Shown here in pieces: positions 25,924-33,349 of a DNA stretch of 64,000 nt (positions are counted from its first letter, which is position 1; each line of letters begins with the position of its first letter). The notes under the pieces are model-generated. The model made no database searches, had not been told where the DNA came from, and worked only from the letters and a program-made list of their open reading frames with translations. The DNA is from Rhodothermales bacterium (GTDB lineage: Bacteria > Bacteroidota > Rhodothermia > Rhodothermales > Bin80): positions 95,905 through 159,904 of the forward strand of contig JANQES010000054.1 in the NCBI GenBank assembly GCA_028278205.1, in the 5' to 3' direction. The position numbers and the translations under genes are program-made.

Positions 25924-27504
25924 TTGGAAACCCTCCGCCCCGACCTCGCGGCCTTCGCCTTCGCTGCTATCGGTTTGATGGCTCTCGTCGGCGTGGGCGA
26001 GGCGTTGCGGATCTGGGGAGGCCTCTCGGCGGAAAGCTCGCGACGCGTGGTGCATGCGGGCGTCGGCATCTTCGTGGCGATCACGCCGTATCTCTTCGCA
26101 CGGCCCGATCTGGTCTACGTCCTCGCCGTCATCTTCGTGGTCGTCAACTACGTGACGTTGCGGCAGGGTTGGTTCCGGGGGATCCACGGCACGGAAAGGC
26201 GGAGTTTAGGGACGGTGACGTTTCCGCTGGCGTTGTTGCCGGCGCTCTTCATCGGCTGGTCGATGGATCCGGGGCGGGTGTTTGCGCTGCAACTGGCCTT
26301 TCTAATCCTCGCCTTTTCCGATCCGCTGGCCTCGGTTGTGGGGACGCGCTTTGGAAAGTACGTCCCGTTCGCCACACGAGCGAAGCGACTGACCGAAGGT
26401 AAACGGGACTCGCCTCCCTCCGGTCCCATTCGGCGAACGGGACGTACTGTTAAAACCTGGACCGGCAGCGCCGCTTTCTTCATCTCAGCCTTGTTGTTAA
26501 GCCTGGCTGCGCTGATGTGGTTTCGAAGCGAAGGGCAGATCGACTGGAATGGGAGCGAAGTTGTCGCAGCCGCCATCATCGTGGCGGCAGTTACCACAGC
26601 GGTCGAGGCGCTGGGACGGCGGGGGTGGGATAATTTTTTCATTATCCTGGCAGCCCTGATCGTGCTGGTTTTTTTCGATGAAAAGCCAGAAAATCGGCTC
26701 GTGCTTCTCATCGCGGTGGCGGCGGGGTTGGTTTTCGGGTTGATCACATACCGGCTTCGTTTTCTGGATGGGCCGGGGGCGATAGCCGGGGCGTTGCTGG
26801 CCGCGTCGGTGATTGGGCTGGGTGGATGGGCCTGGGCGGTGCCGTCGTTCACGTTTTTCGTGCTGTCGAGCCTGCTCTCGCGGGTGGGCAGGCGGCGGAA
26901 AGCAGCCGTCGAGGCGGTGAGCGAGAAGGGTAGCCGGCGCGATGCCGGGCAGGTCTTCGCTAACGGCGGGGCCGGGTGGGGGCTCTTGCTGATCTATGCC
27001 GTCTTCCCGGCTGAAATCTTGTACTGGGGCTTCCTCGGCGCTTTCGCCGCCGCCACCGCCGACACGTGGGGCACCGAAATCGGGACGCTCTCGTCGAAGC
27101 CGCCCAGGCTCATTACGACGTGGCGCCCGGCGCCGCGCGGCACGTCGGGGGCCGTCTCGATGGTGGGGACGCTGGGCGCGCTGGCGGGCGCCTTCGTCAT
27201 CGGGCTGAGCGCCTGGCCGTTTGCCGCCGGCCCCAACACGTCGCCGGCGATGGCCGCGCTGGCGGTGGTTGGCGGCGGATTCGTCGGGTCGATGGTCGAT
27301 AGCCTGATCGGGGCGACGGTGCAGGCGCGGTTTCGTGATCCCCGAACCGGCGCCGAGACCGAGCGTTCTGCATCCGACGCAGGCGCCCATCCGCTCATCC
27401 GAGGCCGGCGCTGGCTCCGGAACGATCAGGTCAACTGGCTCTGTGCGCTTTCGGGCGCTGCCCTCGCAATGGCTTGCTTCCAAGCCGTATATTTCGTTTC
27501 CTAA
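25924..27504 (+). CDS. Fusion of a phytol/dolichol-kinase-like domain and a DUF92 (VTE6-like) domain
   Basis: 526 residues, highly hydrophobic. The N-terminal half (1-225) resembles CTP-dependent polyprenol/phytol kinases (VTE5/SEC59 type): RRVVHAGVGIF, then LAFSDPLASVVGTRFGK and KTWTGSAAFF. The C-terminal half (about 255-520) is DUF92/TMEM19/VTE6 type: RFLDGPGAIAGALLAASVIG, FANGGAGW, ATADTWGTEIGTLSSKPPRL, GGFVGSMVDSLIGATVQ. In plants VTE5 and VTE6 act in sequence on phytol, so the fusion suggests two-step phosphorylation of an isoprenoid alcohol. About 30 residues between GTRFGK and KTWTGS are encoded by an inserted palindrome. The start is a TTG at 25924 and needs checking. Confidence 0.82.
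   Translation: METLRPDLAAFAFAAIGLMALVGVGEALRIWGGLSAESSRRVVHAGVGIFVAITPYLFARPDLVYVLAVIFVVVNYVTLRQGWFRGIHGTERRSLGTVTFPLALLPALFIGWSMDPGRVFALQLAFLILAFSDPLASVVGTRFGKYVPFATRAKRLTEGKRDSPPSGPIRRTGRTVKTWTGSAAFFISALLLSLAALMWFRSEGQIDWNGSEVVAAAIIVAAVTTAVEALGRRGWDNFFIILAALIVLVFFDEKPENRLVLLIAVAAGLVFGLITYRLRFLDGPGAIAGALLAASVIGLGGWAWAVPSFTFFVLSSLLSRVGRRRKAAVEAVSEKGSRRDAGQVFANGGAGWGLLLIYAVFPAEILYWGFLGAFAAATADTWGTEIGTLSSKPPRLITTWRPAPRGTSGAVSMVGTLGALAGAFVIGLSAWPFAAGPNTSPAMAALAVVGGGFVGSMVDSLIGATVQARFRDPRTGAETERSASDAGAHPLIRGRRWLRNDQVNWLCALSGAALAMACFQAVYFVS
26357..26448. repeat. Palindromic repeat inserted in frame within the kinase-DUF92 gene
   Basis: Arms 26357-26373 (AGTACGTCCCGTTCGCC) and 26432-26448 are perfect 17-bp reverse complements. 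The interior carries ACACGAGCGAAGCGACTGAC, also found at about 42318, with a variant near 36541. The arm GGCGAACGGGACGTACT recurs at 55396-55412. All 92 bases are translated without a stop. Confidence 0.85.
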
Positions 27505-27516
27505 CGAAACGAAATA
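27490..27516. terminator. Palindrome enclosing the stop codon of the kinase-DUF92 gene
   Basis: Arms 27490-27499 (TATTTCGTTT) and 27507-27516 pair exactly; the TAA stop (27502-27504) is in the loop. It is possibly a terminator. Confidence 0.5.
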
Positions 27517-27568
27517 AAGGGTGCGGTCACTCAGGACTGGTGGTTCCCAGTTGCGACCTCATCTTCAA

Positions 27569-27598
27569 ACAATCCAAAATCCCCAATCCAAAATCCGA
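27569..27598. repeat. Single TTTGGAT-type arm directly before a start codon
   Basis: AATCCAAAATCCCCAATCC-type units run into the ATG at 27599, replacing any Shine-Dalgarno. No left arm was seen in this spacer. Confidence 0.65.
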
Positions 27599-28945
27599 AT
27601 GCCCTGGTATAAGAAGCTTCACTGGCAGATCATCATCGGGCTGGTTCTGGGCCTGATCTACGGCGTCGTCGCGGCGGCGGCGGGGTGGGGGTCGTTTACG
27701 AGAAACTGGATCGGGCCGTTTGGGACGATCTTCCTCCGAATGCTCTTCCTCATCGCGGTCCCGCTGATTCTGGCTTCGCTCATCACCGGGGTGGCGTCGC
27801 TCTCCGACGTGAAGAAGCTCTCGCGTATCGGCGGCAAGACCATCGGCATCTACATCGGCACGACCGTCGTGGCGCTGATCATCGGGCTGCTGCTCGTCAA
27901 CGTGTTCAAGCCGGGCAATTCGGTGCCGGCGGAGATAAGCGCCAAGCTTCAAACAGAATGGGCCGACGATGCCGCTGCCCGCCAGCAGTCGGCTGATCAG
28001 GCGCAGGAGCGCGGGCCGCTCCAGGCTTTCGTCGATATGGTGCCGGAGAACTTCTTCGGTTCGGCGTCGAGCAATCGCAACATGCTGCAAATAGTCTTTG
28101 TAGCGATCTTCTTCGGCATCGCATTGATGCTCTTGCCTAAGGATAAAGCCAAACCGCTGCTAGATTTTTTCGATAGTCTCAACGCGCTTATCATCAAGGT
28201 GGTCGAGTTGATCATGTTGACGGCGCCCGTCGGCGTGTTTGCGCTGCTGGCCGACACCATCGCGCAGGTAGCCCAGGATAATCTCAATGAACTCGGTGAA
28301 TTGCTCGGCGCGCTAGGTTTCTACATGATCGTCGTGCTGGTGGGTTTGATTATCCACATTACGGTGACCTACCCGACGTTGCTGAAGCTCTTCACGCCGT
28401 TGTCGCTCCGCCAGTTTTTCTCCGGCATCGCGCCGGCTCAGCTCGTGGCGTTTTCGACCTCGTCGAGCGGGGCGACGTTGCCGGTGACGATGGAGATGGC
28501 CGAGAAAAACCTGGGCGTCTCGGAGGAAGTGTCTTCGTTTGTCTTGCCGCTGGGCGCCACCATCAACATGGACGGCACGGCGCTCTATCAGGCCGTCGCT
28601 GCCGTTTTCATCGCGCAGGTGCTCACCATTCCGCTGGGGTTGATGGATCAACTGGAGATCATCCTCCTGGCGGTGCTGGCGTCCATCGGGACGGCGGCGG
28701 TGCCGAGCGCCGGCATCATCATGTTGATCATCATCCTCGAATCGGTAGGCGTGCCTGCCGCCGGGATTGCCCTGATTCTGGGCGTCGACCGCATCCTCGA
28801 TATGTGCCGCACCGTCACCAACGTCACCGGCGACGCGACGGTGGCCTCGGTCGTGGCCGCCTCGGAAAACCAACTCCACGAAGTCTCGCCCGACGCCGCC
28901 TCGATGGCTGTTCAGCAGACGCTGGATGAGGTAGAGGCCGCTTGA
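27599..28945 (+). CDS. Dicarboxylate/amino acid:cation symporter (DAACS, GltP/DctA family)
   Basis: 448 residues with the GltPh-like topology. Key signatures are the serine-rich re-entrant hairpin (AFSTSSSGATLPVTMEMAEKN), the ATINMDGTALYQ motif (NMDGT, Na+ and substrate site) and LDMCRTVTNVTGDATVASVVA in the last helices. It imports C4-dicarboxylates or acidic/neutral amino acids with cations; the exact substrate is undetermined. The ATG at 27599 is preferred to the in-frame one at 27521 because MPWYKKLHWQIIIGLVLGLIYG is the family N-terminus and the upstream codons are repeat sequence. Confidence 0.95.
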   Translation: MPWYKKLHWQIIIGLVLGLIYGVVAAAAGWGSFTRNWIGPFGTIFLRMLFLIAVPLILASLITGVASLSDVKKLSRIGGKTIGIYIGTTVVALIIGLLLVNVFKPGNSVPAEISAKLQTEWADDAAARQQSADQAQERGPLQAFVDMVPENFFGSASSNRNMLQIVFVAIFFGIALMLLPKDKAKPLLDFFDSLNALIIKVVELIMLTAPVGVFALLADTIAQVAQDNLNELGELLGALGFYMIVVLVGLIIHITVTYPTLLKLFTPLSLRQFFSGIAPAQLVAFSTSSSGATLPVTMEMAEKNLGVSEEVSSFVLPLGATINMDGTALYQAVAAVFIAQVLTIPLGLMDQLEIILLAVLASIGTAAVPSAGIIMLIIILESVGVPAAGIALILGVDRILDMCRTVTNVTGDATVASVVAASENQLHEVSPDAASMAVQQTLDEVEAA

Positions 28946-28965
28946 GCCGCGCCACGCGCCGGTCG

Positions 28966-29028
28966 ATAGTGTTTTAGTGCTATCGTGTTACAGTTTTTGC
29001 ATTCGATGCACTAAAGCACCAATACAGC
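28966..29028. repeat. TAAAACAC-type inverted repeat, short copy
   Basis: Left arm 28966-28993 (ATAGTGTTTTAGTGC and onward) and right arm about 29009-29028 (GCACTAAAGCACC) pair imperfectly. The unit is that of the larger elements at 43833-44086 and 45355-45442. Confidence 0.6.
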
Positions 29029-29058
29029 AGGATGTGTCTGTAAACTGAATTGCTGAAG

Positions 29059-29205
29059 AAGCCCCGTAGGGGCGTCCTGTTTGTAGTTCATCGGATTCCC
29101 ATAAAGAATAAGCTCCGTAGGAGCGGCCTGTAAAAAAACACACCCCTACGGGGCTTAGGTTGGGGAAAACGCGGTTATCTACAAACAGGTCGTCCCTACG
29201 GGACT
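29059..29205. repeat. Four-unit CGTAGGG nested palindrome, copy 2
   Basis: Direct units 29059-29086 (CCCCGTAGGGGCG, TGTTTGTAG) and 29110-29132 (short), then inverted units 29138-29158 (short) and 29180-29205 (CTACAAACAGG, CCCTACGGGACT). Order, unit length and the presence or absence of the TTTGTAG tail match the copy at 9176-9324, while the DNA between units differs. Confidence 0.85.
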
Positions 29206-29239
29206 GGGAAGATAAACACCCAAACACCATCCCACCGAC

Positions 29240-30808
29240 GTGATGCGACTGATTCGCTGCCTCAGCTTCATGATACTTCTGAGCCTGCTCGGCGTGTGGC
29301 CGGGTTGGGCGCAGGGTGGTGGTGGTGGTGCGGTGCGCCTGGCGTCGGAGGGATCGGACCGGGTGATGCTGCTGCGGTCAGACGCGTCGGAGCGTTTGCT
29401 GGAAGAAGGGCGGGCACAGTTGTTGGATTTCAGGCTCTACGAGGCCGAACGTACCTTCCGAAGGCTCTATCGCCAGGGCGACGGCGCGGCAGCGGCGCGG
29501 TATTATCTGGTCTCTTCTTCTTTTCTCAAAGCCCTCATGACGGACGAACAGGTGTTTTTCGACGAGTTCGAGGGCCGGTTCGACTCGCTACGGCAGGAAC
29601 TGGAGGGTTTGCCGGCGTCTCGGTGGAAGACCTATCTGTTGGCCGAAGCGCATCTGCAACGGGCTTTCACCGCCGTGAAAGACGAGCGATATTTCCGCTC
29701 TGCGCTGGCCGGCAGGACGGCCTACAGGCTTTTCCAGGAACTCATCGAAGACGATGCTGCCTTTTATGAGCCGTACAAAGGGATGGGGTTGATGCACCTG
29801 TTCATCGGCACGATGCCCAAAGGCCAGCGGCGGCTGCTCAAGATCCTCGGCTATAGCGGCACGATCCAACAAGGACTGCGCGAGTTGCAACAGGCCGCCG
29901 GGCACAGCCTGCTCAATCAAGACGAAGCGTCGATCTTTCTGGCTCTGGCCGACGTGACGCTCAACAACTCGGCCACGGGCGGTGTGGAGACCCTGGCGCG
30001 CTTGCACCGCGCGCATCCGCAGAGCGCCCTGCTCGCCTACTTCTACGGCTTCGCGTTGATGTCGAACCGGCGGGCCGTCGAGGCCGAGCGTGTGCTGCGC
30101 CTGGCCGTGGAGGCCGGCAAGAGCGCCGGCTATTTTTACATCGACTATGCCGAGTTTTACCTGGCGCAGACCCTCTTCCGCCGGAATCAGTTTGCCGAAG
30201 CCGAGCCGTATTACCGGCATTACCTGAAGCGCCATCGCGGCGCAGCGTTGAAGTCGCTGGCCCACTATGAGCTAGGGCTTACGCTGGAGATGCAGGGCCG
30301 CCGCGACGAGGCGCTGGTCTTTTACCGGCAGGTTCGAGGAGACCGCGCCTACGACACAGACCGGTCGGCCTACCGGGAGGCGCAGCGGCGGCTGGCAGCG
30401 CCGCTGACGCCGCGCGAGCAGCGCCTGCTGCTGGGCCGCAACGCCTACGACGCCGGGGCCTATGATCAGGCCGAGCCGCTGCTCCGGGCGTCCTTCGACG
30501 AGATCGGGGCGCCGCCGACGGCACGGGCTGAGGCGTCGTACCGGCTGGGGCGTGTCTATCACGCACAAGGACGGCTCGACGAGGCCTTGAAAGCCTACCA
30601 GTACGCCGTGGCTCATCCCGGCAACGATCCGAAGGCACGCTGGGCGCCCTGGAGCCAGTTCTACACCGGCGAGATCTACGCGCAACGCGGCCAACACCCC
30701 CGCGCTGCCGCCGCCTTCGAAGCCGTCCTCGCCTACGACCACCCCTTCGACTATCACGAAGCCCTCGAACAACAGACCAAAGCCGCGCTGGGACGACTCA
30801 GGGAGTAG
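29240..30808 (+). CDS. TPR-repeat exported protein
   Basis: 522 residues with an N-terminal signal peptide (LSFMILLSLLGVWPGWAQ). The body is helical with several tetratricopeptide-like repeats: RLYEAERTFRRLYRQGDGAAAARYYL-type at the start, EAEPYYRHYLKRHRGAALKS, YRLGRVYHAQGRLDEALKAY and FYTGEIYAQRGQHPRAAAAF. These mediate protein-protein contact; no enzymatic motif is present. It stands alone between repeat-filled spacers. Periplasmic or outer-membrane scaffold is the likely place. The short Gly-rich run after the signal peptide is a linker. Confidence 0.8.
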   Translation: MMRLIRCLSFMILLSLLGVWPGWAQGGGGGAVRLASEGSDRVMLLRSDASERLLEEGRAQLLDFRLYEAERTFRRLYRQGDGAAAARYYLVSSSFLKALMTDEQVFFDEFEGRFDSLRQELEGLPASRWKTYLLAEAHLQRAFTAVKDERYFRSALAGRTAYRLFQELIEDDAAFYEPYKGMGLMHLFIGTMPKGQRRLLKILGYSGTIQQGLRELQQAAGHSLLNQDEASIFLALADVTLNNSATGGVETLARLHRAHPQSALLAYFYGFALMSNRRAVEAERVLRLAVEAGKSAGYFYIDYAEFYLAQTLFRRNQFAEAEPYYRHYLKRHRGAALKSLAHYELGLTLEMQGRRDEALVFYRQVRGDRAYDTDRSAYREAQRRLAAPLTPREQRLLLGRNAYDAGAYDQAEPLLRASFDEIGAPPTARAEASYRLGRVYHAQGRLDEALKAYQYAVAHPGNDPKARWAPWSQFYTGEIYAQRGQHPRAAAAFEAVLAYDHPFDYHEALEQQTKAALGRLRE

Positions 30809-30960
30809 GATTTTGGATTTTGGATTTTGGATTGGGTGCTTTCCGATCCGTATTCAATAATAGAAAAAGCCGCGACGGTTGGGACCGCTGCGGCTTTTTC
30901 TGTTGAGATGACGCTCAGGGATGAGACCAATCCAAAATCCAAAATCTAAAATCCAAAATA
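30809..30960. repeat. TTTGGAT-heptamer inverted repeat element, copy 2
   Basis: Left arm 30809-30836 (GATTTTG heptamers) starts at the base after the TAG stop; right arm 30929-30960 is its complement. The core holds a strong hairpin, AAAAAGCCGC ... GCGGCTTTTT (30863-30899), followed by TTGAGATGA. The core order matches copy 1 at 1631-1814. Confidence 0.85.
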
Positions 30961-30999
30961 AAAAAACCCCTCGCCTTACGGGGCAGGGGGTTTTTCTTG
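30961..30999. terminator. Rho-independent-type hairpin
   Basis: An A run, a GC stem (CCCCTCGCC / GGCAGGGG with one mismatch) and a T run (GGGGGTTTTTC) form a terminator-like structure that reads in either direction, between the TPR gene and the minus-strand small ORF. Confidence 0.6.
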
Positions 31000-31097
31000 G
31001 TTTAGAGGCCAGCAATGTACGGCACTACCTCCGATGTTCCACTTCTGCTCTCCAACTCCGGGTATTCAACTGCTGCTCTCCGACTCCTCCCGGTTTT

Positions 31098-31358
31098 TTA
31101 GGCGCGCGCTCTGGTGTGCTGGTTCAGAGCATCGGCAACCAGGGTTAACCAAAGGAGGCCGTGCTTCGGCACATCGCTGCCCTCACGTTTCAGCGCTTCA
31201 ATCCGCTGCTCGATCATGCCCTCCATGCGCTGAAGTTTCTCTATCGCCGTCATAGGTTGCAGGCCCAGGCGTGTTAGCAGTGACATCTGTACGATACGGC
31301 GCTGCGAGGCCGGGCTCAATAGGACGAATCCCCCTTCGGGCATGGGGATTTTCCCCAT
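31098..31358 (-). CDS. Small hypothetical protein, 86 aa
   Basis: A short ORF with codon use like the rest of the genome (GC-rich third positions) and a soluble helical product (AIEKLQRMEGMIEQRIEALKREG is amphipathic). The first residues, GKIPMPEGGFVLLSPASQRRIVQMSLLTRLGLQP, show no signal peptide. No family was recognised. The ATG is preceded by GAACGAAATGGGG without a clear Shine-Dalgarno. It is divergent from the next small ORF. Confidence 0.45.
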   Translation of the reverse strand: MGKIPMPEGGFVLLSPASQRRIVQMSLLTRLGLQPMTAIEKLQRMEGMIEQRIEALKREGSDVPKHGLLWLTLVADALNQHTRARA

Positions 31359-31597
31359 TTCGTTCAGGATGCGTTAAATCTGCTGTCAGGGAGGTTATAT
31401 TTTCGCCCCTTATGTGTCTATATCTATGATGCCTGGCTACAAAGGCCGGGCTGCCTGACGGGGCACTCCGTGAAGCGCTGCGCGTCGATGTCGGATAGTG
31501 GATAGTCTTTCTGGCGAGATCCTTTCTGCTATCGGCCATCCACGATGGCTTCAAGGGTGCGGTGCCCTCCCTCACTCAAAAAAACAACTGAGCTGCC

Positions 31598-31828
31598 GTG
31601 AACACATCACCTATTCCAACCGATACAGATCGTAAAGTCACTCGATTTTTGCTCCAACTCGAAATCGACGAGTTGGCGGTATATCTCGATGAAGCCGTCC
31701 GCGACACGGCGGTGTCGTGCGAGGCGGTTTCTGCGGCTGCCTTGCGGTATGCGAACCTGCTCGTTCAACTGAAAGTGATGCAAGACCGGGCTGCGCTGCT
31801 GGTAGCCGGCAACCGAGGCTATGCGTGA
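31598..31828 (+). CDS. Small hypothetical protein, 76 aa
   Basis: A GTG-started ORF with genome-like codon use, soluble and helical (FLLQLEIDELAVYLDEAVRD, AAALRYANLLVQLKVMQDRAALL). No family recognised. It is divergent from the 31098-31358 ORF, and the stop codon is followed immediately by a repeat arm. The two small ORFs may share a promoter region around 31360-31597. Confidence 0.45.
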   Translation: MNTSPIPTDTDRKVTRFLLQLEIDELAVYLDEAVRDTAVSCEAVSAAALRYANLLVQLKVMQDRAALLVAGNRGYA

Positions 31829-31946
31829 AAATGGGCAAATGGGCAAATAGGCAAATGGGCAAATGGGCAAAAGGTAAATCAGTAAGCGATTTGCCATTTG
31901 CCATTTGCGATTTGCCATTTGCCGTTTGCCGTTTGCAATTTGCCTT
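31829..31946. repeat. GGCAAAT/ATTTGCC inverted repeat
   Basis: Left arm 31829-31880 begins directly after the TGA and uses an 8-nt unit (AAATGGGC). Right arm 31889-31946 uses a 7-nt unit (ATTTGCC, with variants ATTTGCG, GTTTGCC, GTTTGCA). The two arms pair in part although their periods differ. Confidence 0.85.
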
Positions 31947-31962
31947 TTTACCAACCCTCGAA

Positions 31963-32009
31963 AAGAAAAAAACGCCTCGAACGTCCGCGTAGGACCCTTC
32001 GAGGCGTTT
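31963..32009 (-). terminator. Terminator of the tRNA-Arg gene
   Basis: Read on the minus strand, AAACGCCTCGA pairs with TCGAGGCGTTT around a loop and is followed by a T run (TTTTTTTCTTTTC), right after the tRNA 3' end. Confidence 0.8.
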
Positions 32010-32014
32010 GCGTG

Positions 32015-32088
32015 TACGCCCGAGAGGATTCGAACCTCTGACCTTCTGCTCCGGAGGCAGACGCTCTATCCGGCTGAGCTACGGGCGC
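32015..32088 (-). tRNA. tRNA-Arg (anticodon CCG)
   Basis: A 74-nt cloverleaf on the minus strand. The acceptor stem is GCGCCCG/CGGGCGT with discriminator A. The D-stem is GCTC/GAGC, the anticodon stem TCTGC/GCAGA with loop CTCCGGA, and the T-stem AGAGG/CCTCT with loop TTCGAAT. The anticodon CCG (32052-32054) reads CGG. No encoded CCA is present (TACAC follows). A hairpin terminator follows. Confidence 0.95.
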
Positions 32089-32310
32089 ATTGTTGCCGGG
32101 TAAAGAAACCAAACCGGAAGGCATTCGTCAAGTTCCGGCGGTAACACACCCGGCGAACATTCAACGAAAATATTATCCGGGATTTCGCGAGCAGCCGGGC
32201 AATTTTATGCTTAACATTGGCATTCTTGCTCGTTTTGATGCATTTTATACCCGTCAGAGAGGAGGCGGCAGCGTGTGCCGAGTGCTTTGCCGCCGGGAGA
32301 GGACACCCGA

Positions 32311-33150
32311 ATGCGCAGTGCCGTACTAAACGACGTGAGGCCCTCCGGGAAGCAGGGCATGGGCGATCTTGAGCTTATCGAACGCTTTAAGACAGATCCT
32401 GAAGCAGCTTATCTAGAGTTGCTCGAACGCTATACCCCTATCCTGCTCCGGATGATTCGCTGCTTCATGAAAGACGTAGACGAGGTCATGGAAGTCTACG
32501 CCGGGGTCTGCGAACGCCTCTGTGCCAATCACTATCAGGCCCTGCGCCGGCTCCGCAACGATGGCGAACTGACACCCTGGCTCAGTGTGGTCGTAGCCAA
32601 TGCCTGCCGGGATCGATTCCGAAAAAACAGAGCCTCGTCGGTGCCGCAGTCGGTCATCACCCAGTTGACCGAGCGCGAGAAGCTGGTCTTCAAGTATCAT
32701 TATCAGGAACACCTGCCGCACGAAGACATCGCCGAGATCATCAGCCGGCGGCATCGCGTGCCCATCACGGCGCTCGAAATCGTGCGCGCCATCGCCAAAA
32801 TCAACGACCTGCTCAGCACCCGCAAGCGATGGCTGCTCCTGGCCGCCCTGAGCGCCAACCGCCCCAACCTCTCGATCGACGAGATGCAGGAGAGCGGCTA
32901 CCAACTCTCGGTCGAAGACGACTTCGACTCGTTCGACGAGACGATGCACCACCGTCAACTCGTCGAACAGCTCAACGACGCGCTCAGCCAACTCGATACC
33001 GACGATCAACTGTTGCTGCTCTTGCGCTTCGAGCACAACCGCTCGGCGCCGCAGATCGCCAAGATCATGGGCTTCGACAATCACAAATACGTCTACACGC
33101 GCCTGCGCACCATCGTCAAACGCCTCCGCCGCTTGATGGGGATCGATTGA
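32311..33150 (+). CDS. Sigma-70 family RNA polymerase sigma factor (ECF-like)
   Basis: 279 residues. The first half has a sigma-2-like region (DLELIERFKTDPEAAYLELLERYTPILLRMIRCFMKDVDEVMEVY, then LTPWLSVVVANACRDRFRKN). The C-terminal part has a sigma-4-like helix-turn-helix (LSQLDTDDQLLLLLRFEHNRSAPQIAKIMGFDNHKYVYTRLRTIVKRLRRLM). A second region-4-like segment lies in the middle (LTEREKLVFKYHYQEHLPHEDIAEIISRR), which is unusual. Start at 32311 is supported by a GGAGAGGA Shine-Dalgarno 7 bp upstream. No anti-sigma factor is adjacent. Confidence 0.85.
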   Translation: MRSAVLNDVRPSGKQGMGDLELIERFKTDPEAAYLELLERYTPILLRMIRCFMKDVDEVMEVYAGVCERLCANHYQALRRLRNDGELTPWLSVVVANACRDRFRKNRASSVPQSVITQLTEREKLVFKYHYQEHLPHEDIAEIISRRHRVPITALEIVRAIAKINDLLSTRKRWLLLAALSANRPNLSIDEMQESGYQLSVEDDFDSFDETMHHRQLVEQLNDALSQLDTDDQLLLLLRFEHNRSAPQIAKIMGFDNHKYVYTRLRTIVKRLRRLMGID

Positions 33151-33154
33151 GGGG

Positions 33155-33349
33155 GGTTCTGGTTTCTGGTTTTTTTGTTTATGGCTGAAGGTTTGTGTCC
33201 GATTACCTGGATACCCGAACAAAACAACCGTCCCTTCGAAACTCGTCGCTGGAATCGCGTAACAAGGACCTCGACACGAGCACTGAATCAAGTTCAGCAC
33301 AGGCTCCGCGACTGACGAAGTAAACACGAAACCCGAAACCAAAAACCCG
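33155..33349. repeat. CGAAACC-heptamer inverted repeat between stop and start
   Basis: Left arm 33155-33176 (GGTTCT, GGTTTCT, GGTTTTT) begins 4 bp after the TGA. Right arm 33327-33348 (CGAAACC, CGAAACC, AAAAACC) ends one base before the ATG at 33350. The interior has a further inverted pair around 33293 (TGAATCAAGTTCA). Confidence 0.75.

Noticed and set aside
31829..31946. CRISPR array
   Set aside because: Units are 7-8 nt without unique spacers, and the arms are inverted.
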